Positions 34,434 through 43,515 of a stretch of DNA of 64,000 nt are shown here, piece by piece. The stretch lies in assembly GCA_012840135.1 (NCBI GenBank), contig DUMA01000022.1, forward strand, positions 186,001 to 250,000. The letters are read 5' to 3'. Source of the stretch: Thermoanaerobacterales bacterium. Its GTDB lineage: Bacteria > Bacillota > Thermosediminibacteria > Thermosediminibacterales > Tepidanaerobacteraceae. Position numbers and translations under genes: made by a program. Under the pieces are notes generated by a model. The model saw only the letters and a list, made by a program, of their open reading frames with translations. It did no database searches and was not told where the DNA came from. How positions within the stretch are numbered: the stretch's first letter is position 1; every line of letters starts with the position of its first letter.

Positions 34434-37007
34434 TTGAATATAAATAAATTAACGCAAAAATCCGCCGAAGCCCTAGCGGAGGCTCAGAAGCTGGCTGTGG
34501 AGCGCCATCATCAGGAGGTGACGCCCCGCCATCTTCTTCTTTCCCTGCTCAGCCAGGAAGACGGCTTTATCCCCCGGCTTCTGACTCTGGCCGGTGTAAA
34601 TTATGAGATGTTCAAAACCTCGGCAGAGGATATTGTAAGGCGCATTCCTTCTGTTCATGGATACGACGGACCTATGGCCATGAGTTCAGGACTTTTACGG
34701 GTGTTGGTCCGCTCAGAAAAAGAAGCGGCTCAGATGAAGGACGAATACGTCAGTGTGGAGCATCTTCTCTTATCCCTTCTGGAAGAGGGAGACGGAGACA
34801 TAAAAGATGTTTTCAAAGATTTTGGGCTGGACCAAAACAGGATTCTCGACGCTTTGAAAAAGATTCGGGGCAGCCAGCAAGTCACCAGCGAAAACCCCGA
34901 GGCCACTTATGACGCCCTCAACCGATACGGCAGAGACCTCACCCGGCTTGCCCGGGAGGGAAAGCTGGACCCGGTCATCGGCCGGGATGAAGAAATAAGA
35001 AGAGTCATTGAAATTCTTTCCAGGCGCACCAAGAACAATCCTGTTATCATCGGCGAGGCCGGAGTAGGGAAAACGGCCATCGTGGAGGGCCTGGCCCGGC
35101 GCATAGTATCCAAAGATGTGCCCGAGGGTTTGAAAGATAAGAAAATAATAGCTCTGGATATGGGTGCCCTCATCGCCGGCGCCAAGTTCAGGGGAGAATT
35201 CGAGGAAAGGCTGAAAGCTGTGTTGAAAGAAGTGCAGAACTCCGACGACCGGATCATATTGTTCATCGACGAGCTTCACACCGTAGTGGGAGCCGGCGCC
35301 GCGGAGGGTGCGCTGGACGCCGGCAATCTCCTGAAGCCCATGCTGGCCAGGGGTGAACTCCGGGCCATCGGGGCCACCACCATAGAGGAATATCGAAAAT
35401 ACATCGAAAAAGACAAAGCTCTGGAGCGCCGTTTCCAGCCGGTGCTGGTAGATCCGCCTTCGGTGGAAGACACCATTTCCATATTGAGGGGTCTTAAAGA
35501 AAAATACGAGGTTTATCACGGGGTCAGAATAAAAGACAGCGCCATCATCGCCGCCGCGGTGCTCTCCGACAGATATATTCCTGATAGATTCCTGCCTGAC
35601 AAGGCTATAGACCTGATGGATGAAGCGGCGGCGCGACTCAGGACGGAAATTGACAGCATGCCTGCGGAACTGGATGAAATCCTGCGAAAAATTACCCAGG
35701 TCCAGATAGAAGAAGCGGCCTTAAAGAAGGAAAAAGACCCCCAGTCTATGGAACGGCTTGAAAAAATTAAAAACCAGCTTGCCCAGTTAAACGTCAAAGC
35801 CGATAGTATGAAAGAACGCTGGAAACAGGAAAAAGACCGGATAACGAAAATTCACGACCTTAAAAAACAGATTGATGAAGTTAAAATCCAGATTGAAAGA
35901 GCCGAACGGGAATATGATTTAAACAAAGTGGCGGAATTGAAATTCGGCAGGTTGAACGAACTGGAAAGAAGGTTGAGCGAAGAAGAAAATGCCATGATGA
36001 AGGAACATGCAAAAGACGCTCTCTTAAAAGAAGAGGTGGATGAAGAAGAAATAGCGCGGGTTGTAAGCCAGTGGACCGGTATTCCCCTGAACCGCATTAT
36101 GGAAGGAGAAAAGCAAAAGCTGCTGCACCTGGAGGATATCCTCCGCAGGCGGGTGGTAGGCCAGGAAGAGGCTGTTAAAGCCGTGGCCGATGCAGTCCTC
36201 AGAGCCCGGGCCGGCATAAAAGACCCCGGAAGGCCGGTGGGTAGCTTTATCTTTCTCGGTCCCACGGGAGTAGGCAAAACAGAACTGGCCAAATCTCTTG
36301 CAGAAGCCCTTTTCGACGATGAGCGCAACATCATAAGGATCGATATGTCCGAGTATATGGAAAAGCATTCGGTTTCAAGGCTCATAGGAGCGCCTCCCGG
36401 ATATGTGGGTTACGAAGAGGGCGGCCAGCTGACTGAGGCGGTCAGGAGCCATCCCTATTCGGTCATACTTCTGGATGAAATAGAAAAAGCTCACAGCGAT
36501 GTGTTCAATGTGTTGCTGCAGATCCTTGACGATGGCAGACTAACCGACGGCAAGGGGCGAACCGTGGACTTTAAGAATACCGTCATCATCATGACCTCCA
36601 ATCTGGGAAGCCAGGAAATCCTGGAATTTCAGTCAGGAGATGGCAAAGATTTTTCCATAGTTAAAGAGCGGGTACTTAATCTCCTGAGGCATCAATTCAA
36701 ACCCGAGTTTTTAAACCGGGTGGATGAAATCATAGTATTTCATCCTCTGGATAAATCTCATATGAAACAAATCTCCCAAATGCTTCTTGAGAAATTCGCC
36801 CAAAGGGTAAGGGATTTTGCCGGCTTGGAACTTACCTGGTCCGACAGAACTTTAAATCATTTTTCCGAAAAGGGATATGATCCTTCCTATGGGGCAAGGC
36901 CCCTGAAGAGGCTCATCCAGCAGGAAATTGAAACCCCATTGAGCCGTATGATAGTTCAGGGCGTAAAATCAGGCGAAAAAATAAGCCTGGATGAGCTGAT
37001 AAATTAA
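34434..37007 (+). CDS. clpB: ClpB, protein disaggregase
   Basis: About 857 residues, ClpB length. An N-terminal double Clp repeat ([15 protein letters not shown].., [13 protein letters not shown]) is followed by AAA1 with [15 protein letters not shown], the long coiled-coil middle domain (residues ~400-530) that separates ClpB from ClpC, and AAA2 with [18 protein letters not shown]. The start is probably TTG at 34434, six to seven bases after AGAGGTG; a GTG at 34425 overlaps that site. It is the only clear plus-strand gene. Its G+C-rich codons (GGC, CCC, CGG) differ from its neighbours, which suggests acquisition. It rescues aggregates with DnaK. Confidence 0.95.
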   Translation: MNINKLTQKSAEALAEAQKLAVERHHQEVTPRHLLLSLLSQEDGFIPRLLTLAGVNYEMFKTSAEDIVRRIPSVHGYDGPMAMSSGLLRVLVRSEKEAAQMKDEYVSVEHLLLSLLEEGDGDIKDVFKDFGLDQNRILDALKKIRGSQQVTSENPEATYDALNRYGRDLTRLAREGKLDPVIGRDEEIRRVIEILSRRTKNNPVIIGEAGVGKTAIVEGLARRIVSKDVPEGLKDKKIIALDMGALIAGAKFRGEFEERLKAVLKEVQNSDDRIILFIDELHTVVGAGAAEGALDAGNLLKPMLARGELRAIGATTIEEYRKYIEKDKALERRFQPVLVDPPSVEDTISILRGLKEKYEVYHGVRIKDSAIIAAAVLSDRYIPDRFLPDKAIDLMDEAAARLRTEIDSMPAELDEILRKITQVQIEEAALKKEKDPQSMERLEKIKNQLAQLNVKADSMKERWKQEKDRITKIHDLKKQIDEVKIQIERAEREYDLNKVAELKFGRLNELERRLSEEENAMMKEHAKDALLKEEVDEEEIARVVSQWTGIPLNRIMEGEKQKLLHLEDILRRRVVGQEEAVKAVADAVLRARAGIKDPGRPVGSFIFLGPTGVGKTELAKSLAEALFDDERNIIRIDMSEYMEKHSVSRLIGAPPGYVGYEEGGQLTEAVRSHPYSVILLDEIEKAHSDVFNVLLQILDDGRLTDGKGRTVDFKNTVIIMTSNLGSQEILEFQSGDGKDFSIVKERVLNLLRHQFKPEFLNRVDEIIVFHPLDKSHMKQISQMLLEKFAQRVRDFAGLELTWSDRTLNHFSEKGYDPSYGARPLKRLIQQEIETPLSRMIVQGVKSGEKISLDELIN

Positions 37008-37111
37008 TATTTCCGTATAGTGTATAAAATACCCCAACTATCAGTAGCCTGAACAAGTAGTTTGCGGAGTCGAAAAAAACAAGCAACGATACTTATTTTT
37101 ATCACAGCAAA

Positions 37112-38737
37112 TTAGTCGTTTTCACCGGCGGCGATCAATGCCGCACCTAAAGCACCGACGATCTGAGGTTCAAAGGGTATTATGATCTTTTCCTGGATTT
37201 TGTTTTCTATTTCATACACCACTCCATTGTTTTTGGCGACTCCGCCTGTCATCATGTATTTGGCGCGCTTTCCCACCCTACCCAAAAGCGAGGCGACCTT
37301 CGATGCCACCGACCTGTTCAATCCCCTGATAATATCCCTTTTATCTTTATTTTGTGCAATCAGGGAGATGACTTCGGATTCGGCAAAGACGGTGCACATG
37401 CTGGTTATTGTGATATCCTCTTTAAAATCCCTTACAACCTCTGCCATGTCTTCAATGGGAACCTGAAGAACTCTTGCCATGACATCCAAAAACCTTCCGG
37501 TTCCTGCCGAACATTTGTCATTCATGACAAAATCAACCACGTTTCCGCAATCATCCAGCCTTATCACCTTGCTGTCCTGGCCGCCAATGTCTATTATCGT
37601 CCTCACGCCGCTGTCAAGGTAAAATGCCCCTTTTCCATGACAGGTTATCTCCGTGACGGATTTGTCTGAAAAGGGAATACTTATTCTTCCATACCCTGTG
37701 GAAACAACGCAGGAGATATCTTCTCTTCTTAAATTGGCTTTCTCAAGAGCAATCCGATATGCCTCCCAGGCGCTGTCCAGGGCCTTTGCTCCGGTAGGGA
37801 GGATGGAATAGGAGACAATGTTTTTATCCTGATCCAGTATCACGGCATTTGTCGACGTGGACCCGCTGTCGATGCCCATGAAGTATCCTCTGTTTTTTAC
37901 CTGCACTTCGATTTTTCTGACTCCAACGGATTCCAGAAAGGCATCCACCCTGTTCAGGATTTGACCACTGTCAAAATCCAGGTAATCCGTTTCAATCTTT
38001 AATATGGGCACATTCAAAAAATTTTTCAGGGAAGCATACTCATAAGAGTAAAAATCGCAAAACTTCACGGTGTTATAAATAATGCCCTTTAGATTGTAAT
38101 TTTTTAAAAAAGCCAGCCTATCTGCGGTCATCCTCATGCAAGGATAAGAATTCATAATTGCAGACGCATAGTTGAAAATTAAATCATTCCTTTGCATTAT
38201 ATTTGACAGCCTGTGCTCCCCCGTGCACGTCAAATTTATTACATTGATATTGCACCTTTTCCCTATGTTTTTTATTACGTCATCTCTGAACCTCGCACCC
38301 AAAACCGCGATACATTCATTTGAGTCATAAATTTTTGCCTTGTGTTCTTTTAATATATTTTTAAACCTATCTTGATCAAATTTCTTACCCTTATATTCTT
38401 CATAAGCTCTGATAAACTCAAGTAATTCCGCATAAAACAAATTGCATGCGCTCTCATTTATCTTTCTCGGCAGGTCGATCACATGCAAAAATTTAACCTT
38501 ATTCTTTAATATTTCGGCAAGTCTTCTTATACTATCACAGCAGTTTACCAGGACCACCTCGTCAATATTTTTTTGCAGTATATCCTCCAGGGTCCCCTTC
38601 ATAAAGCTGCACATATTGGGGTGGGTCAAACCTTCGGCTTTTTCATAAGTCTTAATTTCCGGATCAATCCTTGACACTTCCTCATCAAAGGCTTTGATTA
38701 TCTCCACAGGTGTGTATTTGCAGACATAACCTATCAT
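37112..38737 (-). CDS. Fusion of a short 2-hydroxyacyl-CoA dehydratase-like domain with a BadF/HgdC-type activase
   Basis: 541 residues. Residues ~1-270 resemble a compact HgdA/HgdB-type subunit (VLVNCCDSIRRLAE, SYPCMRMTADRLA, GIIYNTVKFCDFYS, GQILNRVDAFLES). Residues ~285-541 are an ASKHA ATPase/activase: GIDSGSTSTNAVILD, TGYGRI, DIGGQDSKVI, then the iron-sulfur Cys in DKCSAGTGRFLD and in TSMCTVFAESEVI, and MTGGVAKNNGVV. Family role: the activase dimer holds a [4Fe-4S] cluster and uses ATP to inject a low-potential electron into a partner. It is four bases from the partner gene at 38742. The substrate is unknown. Confidence 0.82.
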   Translation of the reverse strand: MIGYVCKYTPVEIIKAFDEEVSRIDPEIKTYEKAEGLTHPNMCSFMKGTLEDILQKNIDEVVLVNCCDSIRRLAEILKNKVKFLHVIDLPRKINESACNLFYAELLEFIRAYEEYKGKKFDQDRFKNILKEHKAKIYDSNECIAVLGARFRDDVIKNIGKRCNINVINLTCTGEHRLSNIMQRNDLIFNYASAIMNSYPCMRMTADRLAFLKNYNLKGIIYNTVKFCDFYSYEYASLKNFLNVPILKIETDYLDFDSGQILNRVDAFLESVGVRKIEVQVKNRGYFMGIDSGSTSTNAVILDQDKNIVSYSILPTGAKALDSAWEAYRIALEKANLRREDISCVVSTGYGRISIPFSDKSVTEITCHGKGAFYLDSGVRTIIDIGGQDSKVIRLDDCGNVVDFVMNDKCSAGTGRFLDVMARVLQVPIEDMAEVVRDFKEDITITSMCTVFAESEVISLIAQNKDKRDIIRGLNRSVASKVASLLGRVGKRAKYMMTGGVAKNNGVVYEIENKIQEKIIIPFEPQIVGALGAALIAAGEND

Positions 38738-38741
38738 GTTG

Positions 38742-40001
38742 TCACCTTCTCTTCAGCATTTCCAGAAAGGCCTCAAGCCTTGTCCTTATCTGGCCCTCCT
38801 GATTATTTCTCTTATCTATTGCGTCACCGTCTACAGCCAGAAAGGGAATGCCTCTTTCCCTGAAATAATTCCTGTAAATGCCGACGCCGCCGATGGATTG
38901 TTTACACCCCCAATGACAAAACTGTATTATACCGTCTGGCTTTATCTCATCAACCAAATTGGAAACGGCCTTTACTCTCCTTTCGAAACCGCCGTTGTAT
39001 ATGTTTAAAATCATCTTTTCGGCTATGGCTTCAAAGGGATCCGGACAATACATTTCGTTGAGGAAATCGTAATTCAAATCACTACCTAAAATTTGAAACT
39101 CACTGCTGAAATTTAAATATTTCTTAAAACTCTTTTCAAACATCGGGAGCAGATGGACAAAAAATATGCCTTTACCGCTCCTGTCGGGCGCTTTTTTTAT
39201 ATCATCCACAAGGCGCTCATAAAAATCGAACGTCTCTTCAAGTCCCATAAAAACATGGGAGGTAAAGAGCATGTACATCTCCGTAGCCATAGTAGTGTTA
39301 AAACTTTTATATTTCAAGTTATTAATATACTCTTTTATTAATTTTCTAGTCCGGTTTTCCAGCGAAATTATCTCCCTCAATCTGTCAAGGTCTAGTTTTT
39401 TGTTAAAGACGCCTTCAATCAATCCTATCATTTCAAGTAATTGTCCTTTTACGTATTCAACGGTATTCCGGTTATATTCATACGGAATATCAATTATGTA
39501 AATAGGGATATCGAATTTGGCGGCCAGATATCTGAAGGTGTTAATGTTTGCGTCACAGACCATGGAAGTGGTTACAGCCATTTTGGGTTTTGGGAGTATT
39601 CCCAATTCACCGGAACCTATGAAAGCCTTGTGATAGCTGCAAAGAGTATTAGATATGCCAGCGGATTCGGCTTTATCTATGAGACAATCTTCTACACAAA
39701 ATCCCGACATATATGATGAATAGGCTTCGATAAAGAGCGGATATATGTCCATGGCATGCAGGAACTCTGTCGGTGCAAAGATATTGACCCAGACGGCGTT
39801 TTGCGGGTTATCTATGGGTGCCCTTATATATTTAAAGCACAATTTGGTTAAAGACCGGAGAGATTCGGGCAATCTTCTGTCCGGGAAAAAGCTGACGTAT
39901 TTTTCCGCCACATTAAGGCCGTATTTTATAAATTTATAAGCTATGGTAGGTTTGTCAAGGTTTTTTCTCACCAGTTTTAGGTATGCGTTCACCGCGTTCA
40001 T
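38742..40001 (-). CDS. 2-hydroxyacyl-CoA dehydratase / double-cubane-cluster-type iron-sulfur protein
   Basis: 419 residues. Family motifs and Cys positions: GFCVEDCLID, TLCSYHKAFIGSGELG, TTSMVCDANINTFRYLA, MYCPDPFEAIAE, FCHWGCKQSIGG and a C-terminal GIPFLAVDGDAID.. GQIRTRLEAFLEML. This is the HgdB/BadD/BzdO-like fold, and candidate cluster ligands are plentiful. With only one such full subunit next to an activase, it could be a homodimeric double-cubane protein or pair with the activase's own N-terminal domain. No CoA-transferase or acyl-CoA dehydrogenase gene is nearby to reveal a fermentation pathway. Confidence 0.78.
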   Translation of the reverse strand: MNAVNAYLKLVRKNLDKPTIAYKFIKYGLNVAEKYVSFFPDRRLPESLRSLTKLCFKYIRAPIDNPQNAVWVNIFAPTEFLHAMDIYPLFIEAYSSYMSGFCVEDCLIDKAESAGISNTLCSYHKAFIGSGELGILPKPKMAVTTSMVCDANINTFRYLAAKFDIPIYIIDIPYEYNRNTVEYVKGQLLEMIGLIEGVFNKKLDLDRLREIISLENRTRKLIKEYINNLKYKSFNTTMATEMYMLFTSHVFMGLEETFDFYERLVDDIKKAPDRSGKGIFFVHLLPMFEKSFKKYLNFSSEFQILGSDLNYDFLNEMYCPDPFEAIAEKMILNIYNGGFERRVKAVSNLVDEIKPDGIIQFCHWGCKQSIGGVGIYRNYFRERGIPFLAVDGDAIDKRNNQEGQIRTRLEAFLEMLKRR

Positions 40002-40028
40002 GTCAATCCATCACATCCTGCAACGACA

Positions 40029-40877
40029 TCAGGCATTTTGGAAAAACAGCGCCAGGGTGCCGGGACCGGCATGACTTCCTATTACCGGCCCTATCCACGA
40101 AATAATTATATCTTTTACACCGTACTTCGTTTTTATTGTATCCGCCAGTTCAAGAGCCATTTCTTCGTTATCACCATGGCTTATGCCAATTATCTGGTTT
40201 TCAATATTTTTGCCCCTTTGTGCCATTATCTCCACCATTCGCTTTATCACATTTTTACGGCCCCTCACCTTTTCCAGGGGTTGGATGGCTCCATCCACAA
40301 AATGCAAAATTGGCTTTATGTTGAGCAGGCTTCCCACAAAAGCCTGAGCAGCAGAAATCCTTCCTCCGCGCTTCAGGTGATCCAGGGAATCCACGGTAAA
40401 TATGTGCTCCATGTGTTCGGCATAGGGCACAATTTCCTCGACAATTTCTTTTGGGTTTTTACCGTCCCGGGCCATTTTAGCCGCTTTCATCACCACAAGG
40501 CCTTGTCCCAGACTCGCACACTTTGAATCCAGTACCACTATATCATCACTTTTCAGAGTATCTTTTGCCATTAATGCTGATTGATAACTGCTTGTGAGTT
40601 TCGAGGACAGTCCTATGACCACCGGCGCATAATTTTCTTTTAAGCACTCTTCGAAGGTCTTTATAAAAGTTGCTACAGAAACTTGAGAAGTAGTGGGCAT
40701 GATCTGATTATTTCTCATCATATCGTAAAACTCTTTTACAGTAAGACCGGAAATGTTCATTTCAGGTTTGTCTTTTACCGAAACGGGCATTGGCAAAACC
40801 TTTATAGGATATTGATCAATTATCTCTCCTGGAAGGTCGCAGGATGTGTCTGTAATTATAATAGCTTTTTTCATCAT
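40029..40877 (-). CDS. DegV-family fatty-acid-binding protein (first of two)
   Basis: 282 residues. The N terminus AIIITDTSCDLPGEIIDQYPIKVLPM, the TTSQVSVATF motif and the C-terminal GPVIGSHAGPGTLALFF are DegV hallmarks. Family knowledge: DegV/FakB proteins bind a fatty acid and present it to the FakA kinase, though many members are untested. It precedes the dehydratase-like pair by 27 bases and is probably co-transcribed with it. A TTGACA element near 41008-41013 could be its -35, but the -10 is weak. Confidence 0.9.
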   Translation of the reverse strand: MMKKAIIITDTSCDLPGEIIDQYPIKVLPMPVSVKDKPEMNISGLTVKEFYDMMRNNQIMPTTSQVSVATFIKTFEECLKENYAPVVIGLSSKLTSSYQSALMAKDTLKSDDIVVLDSKCASLGQGLVVMKAAKMARDGKNPKEIVEEIVPYAEHMEHIFTVDSLDHLKRGGRISAAQAFVGSLLNIKPILHFVDGAIQPLEKVRGRKNVIKRMVEIMAQRGKNIENQIIGISHGDNEEMALELADTIKTKYGVKDIIISWIGPVIGSHAGPGTLALFFQNA

Positions 40878-41016
40878 ATTCCTCCTAAATTTATATTACT
40901 ATTCACATAAGCTTTTCCTTTTCTATTTTTTCTCTGGAATATGAAAAAATATTGAAGCCAAGATAATCGATTTTTCTAATAAGCTTAGCATTTAAATCTC
41001 TCCCTTTTGTCAAAAT

Positions 41017-41452
41017 TTAATCTAATACTATTCGTATTGCATTTAAGGCGTCAGGCAAATTTTCCTTGTCCTCATCCAGCATAACCTGTATAGCTGTCCC
41101 AAACATTGCTCCCAGAATCATCCTGGCTAAGAGGGCCGGAGAGTACCCCTGCAAATTTTCCATTAAATGGCTATTCTTTAAAATCAGTTCTTCTATCATG
41201 TTTGATAAATCTTTAAATAAGTTTCGCAGCAGGGTGCTAAAAGAAGGAGACCATAGGGCAAGGCCGGTGAAATCATATAATAAGCGGAATAGCCCCGGAT
41301 TGTTTTTTAACATTTCTTTAAAAAAATTAATCAATGACTGACGATAGCCTTTCCTTTGCGGTTTTCCCTTTCTTTAAATAGCTTTCCACTTCAAATAGAT
41401 ATTTTTTTATCATCATTTTTATTACTTCCTTGAAAAGTCCCTCTTTGTTTCT
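41017..41452 (-). pseudogene. TetR-family regulator relic (DNA-binding part missing, frameshifted)
   Basis: The frame from 41334 down gives a typical TetR ligand-binding end (FFKEMLKNNPGLFRLLYDFTGLALW.., ALLARMILGAMFGTAIQVML). Just upstream, in another frame, RNKEGLFKEVIKMMIKKYLFEVE is the segment that follows the TetR helix-turn-helix. The shift lies next to a run of seven T (near 41325-41340). The helix-turn-helix itself is gone: at 41452 the sequence turns directly into the end of the sir2 relic. It would have regulated degV and the dehydratase genes, by position. Confidence 0.82.
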
Positions 41453-42083
41453 TATAACTTCAAAATTGACGCCAGCTCTTCAAAAAATTCGCCTGCTTTG
41501 CAGTGAGCTGTTACGGCGGCTCGGCTATCAAACGGGGTCGGTTCTTTGTTGATGATTACCATTTGTCTTGCAAGATAAGGCATGTCTGCCACCGGGTATA
41601 CTTGCAGACTGCTTCCTACCACCATTAAGAGTTCGCAACCCTCTAAAGCCTCCAGCGCCCTGTAATAGTCGCTGCTCATGGGGTCTTCGAACAGCACTAC
41701 ATCAGGCCTGAGTATTCCGCCGCATGTTTCGCATCTTGGTGGAACTATCCCGTCTTCAAACTGCCGCACAGCTTCGGAAAAATCATATTTATGATTGCAA
41801 CCCATACATCGACACGTGCGAAGGTGGCCGTGAACTTCCCATACGTTTCTGGAACCTGCTTTAATGTGAAGCCCGTCGATATTTTGGGTTATAACTCCAT
41901 GGATAAAGTTCTTTTCTTCATCTTTGCAAGAACCTGGTGAGCGGTATTCGGCTTGGCATTTGCGTATTTAATCCACCGGGGCAGATTAAAATTATAAAAT
42001 TCTACAGGGTCGGAAATTAATGCCGAAAGGCTGGCCTTTGACATTGGGTCATATTTTTCCCACAACCCCGAGCCTTTGCTTAT
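41452..42083 (-). pseudogene. Sir2-family NAD-dependent deacetylase relic (5' truncated, frameshifted)
   Basis: Two frames together give the sirtuin order: GSGLWEKYDPMSKASL (normally preceded by the FRSP motif), then after a one-base shift near 41920-41927 NFIHGVITQNIDGLH, VWEVHGHL with the catalytic His, zinc Cys pairs CMGC and CETC, LRPDVVLFED and MVVGSSLQVYP. The first ~30 residues, with the NAD-binding GAG motif and PDFR, are absent and upstream sequence is unrelated. The last 117 residues remain open. Confidence 0.85.
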
Positions 42084-42372
42084 TCAGATTCACAGTCCTT
42101 TTATGTACCAATACGTTATTTGCTTTCCTTTGGCTTTTTAACATCTCAACATAATTTTCATTGAAGATTACACAGTCCAATGCCATTCTGATTAATTCCG
42201 ACGGGTTTAATCCATTCTTCTGCGATAAGTTTAAAAGCTGTTGATGGCAGCTCTCGGTTAAACCGAGTCCGACATTATACGATAGGGGTTCTCCGCTTAT
42301 GTTAAGACTTCTTCTTATGGTTAGAACCTTAAAAGCATTTTCTTTTGATAATATTTCTTTATGGAAATTTAA
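42049..42372 (-). pseudogene. Ribbon-helix-helix-like ORF remnant
   Basis: An open frame of about 105 codons with no good start runs into the comM relic at its 5' end and the sir2 relic at its 3' end. The middle reads LTESCHQQLLNLSQKNGLNPSELIRMALDCVIF, which has the strand-helix-helix spacing of CopG-type DNA-binding proteins or antitoxins. I do not recognise the family with certainty. It is probably a truncated gene, since it overlaps sir2 in another frame. Confidence 0.4.
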
Positions 42373-42476
42373 CCTACATTGTCAAAGGCGGGTAGGCCGC
42401 CGGATATATCTATTTCTACATTCACCAAAAAACTTTCAAGTCCATAAATGGCGCAGCTTTTAACTTGTGCCAGCAT
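42369..42476 (-). pseudogene. comM 5'-end relic after yraN
   Basis: An ATG at 42476, preceded by AGAGGAAA, opens MLAQVKSCAIYGLESFLVNV and continues EIDISGGLPAFDNVG before a stop. The intact comM starts MLSQVKSCAIYGLESFLVDV.. DISSGLPAFDIVGLP. About 34 residues align with few changes, then homology ends abruptly. It sits right after yraN, the place where comM belongs, so this is the left stump of the ancestral yraN-comM junction. Confidence 0.9.
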
Positions 42477-42488
42477 TATTTTCCTCTT

Positions 42489-42842
42489 TTAGAAGGCATT
42501 TTTTATATGTGTTATTTCAGCAGAGTCATGGTCTTTCATCACTATGTCTATCACGTCAAATCTCAGGTCAGTAAAGCCCACTCTATTATCATTGAGAAAA
42601 TTCATTGCGACTTTTCTGATCTTTTGCTGTTTGCTATGATTGACTGCCTCCATTCCCAGGCCGAAGGCTAAAGAACTCCTGGTTTTTACTTCAACAAAAA
42701 CAAGGGTGCTCCCCTGTTTTGCAATTATATCTATCTCGCCCTGTCGGCACCTGTAGTTTACAGCAAGTATATGGTAATTGTTACGCTTCAAAAACTCTAT
42801 TGCCCGCTTTTCACCCATTGCACCGATTTTTTTATTGTCCAC
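42489..42842 (-). CDS. yraN: YraN-family (UPF0102) nuclease-like protein
   Basis: 117 residues from a GTG start. GAMGEKRAIEFLKRNNYHILAVNYRCRQGEIDIIAKQGSTLVFVEVKTR is the conserved UPF0102 core, which resembles an endonuclease/Holliday-junction-resolvase fold with the Asp-Glu-X-Lys arrangement (EIDII.. FVEVKTR). The function is not established. It is one base from rnhB and followed by a truncated comM. Confidence 0.93.
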   Translation of the reverse strand: MDNKKIGAMGEKRAIEFLKRNNYHILAVNYRCRQGEIDIIAKQGSTLVFVEVKTRSSLAFGLGMEAVNHSKQQKIRKVAMNFLNDNRVGFTDLRFDVIDIVMKDHDSAEITHIKNAF

Positions 42843-42843
42843 C

Positions 42844-43488
42844 TTACATCTCCAGCCCTTTTATTGAAAAACTCTTCCTGTGAATGGGACAAAAGCCGTA
42901 TTTTTTAATTGAATTTACATGCTCTTTGGTCCCGTATCCCTTATTCCGCGAAAAACCATACTGGGGATATATTTTATCGTAGTTTTTCATTATCCTATCC
43001 CGCTCTACTTTTGCCACCACTGAAGCAGCCGCTATACATGCGCACAGATTATCACCGTGAACTATCGCTTGCTGAGGAATATCTATACCGGGTATTTTGA
43101 GAGCATCCACGAGAATAAAATCCGGCTTAACGCTCAGTTTCTCCACAGCCCTCTTCATGGCATAAAGTGTAGCATTTAAGATGTTGTGCTCATCTATGTA
43201 TTCTCGGTCAACCACATCAAAAGCGTAAGATACAGCAGCTTTAACTACTTTTTCGTATACAGCCTCTCTTTTTTTCTCGCTTAAAAGTTTGGAGTCCTTC
43301 AAATCTATTAAATCTATTAAAGGAGTATTCGGCTCAAGGATAACAGCTCCCGCCACTACTGGTCCTGCCAGAGGCCCACGGCCGGCTTCATCAACCCCAG
43401 CAATAAAGACATGGCCTTTTTGTCTGAGCCCCCATTCCATATCGTAGAGCTTTGAGAGCCTGATAATCTCTTTTTTTAAATCAACCAT
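42844..43488 (-). CDS. rnhB: RNase HII
   Basis: 214 residues. The catalytic GVDEAGRGPLAGPVVAGAV motif (Asp, Glu), FILVDALKIPG (third Asp) and VAKVERDRIM are present. It removes RNA primers and misincorporated ribonucleotides. It lies between ylqF and yraN, the usual Firmicute order. Confidence 0.96.
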   Translation of the reverse strand: MVDLKKEIIRLSKLYDMEWGLRQKGHVFIAGVDEAGRGPLAGPVVAGAVILEPNTPLIDLIDLKDSKLLSEKKREAVYEKVVKAAVSYAFDVVDREYIDEHNILNATLYAMKRAVEKLSVKPDFILVDALKIPGIDIPQQAIVHGDNLCACIAAASVVAKVERDRIMKNYDKIYPQYGFSRNKGYGTKEHVNSIKKYGFCPIHRKSFSIKGLEM

Positions 43489-43515
43489 AAAAAATACCCT
43501 CTTCCATCTGCCCTT

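Noticed and set aside
34770-36385. Long minus-strand open frames opposite clpB
   Set aside because: They mirror the codon-biased, G+C-richer clpB sequence; the plus frame has complete ClpB motifs.
40903-41013. Small frame ending IRKIDYLGFNIFSYSREKIEKEKLM, reminiscent of the C terminus of squalene/phytoene synthases
   Set aside because: Too short and without ribosome-binding site; the resemblance is weak. It could be another relic of the accessory block but is not strong enough to call.
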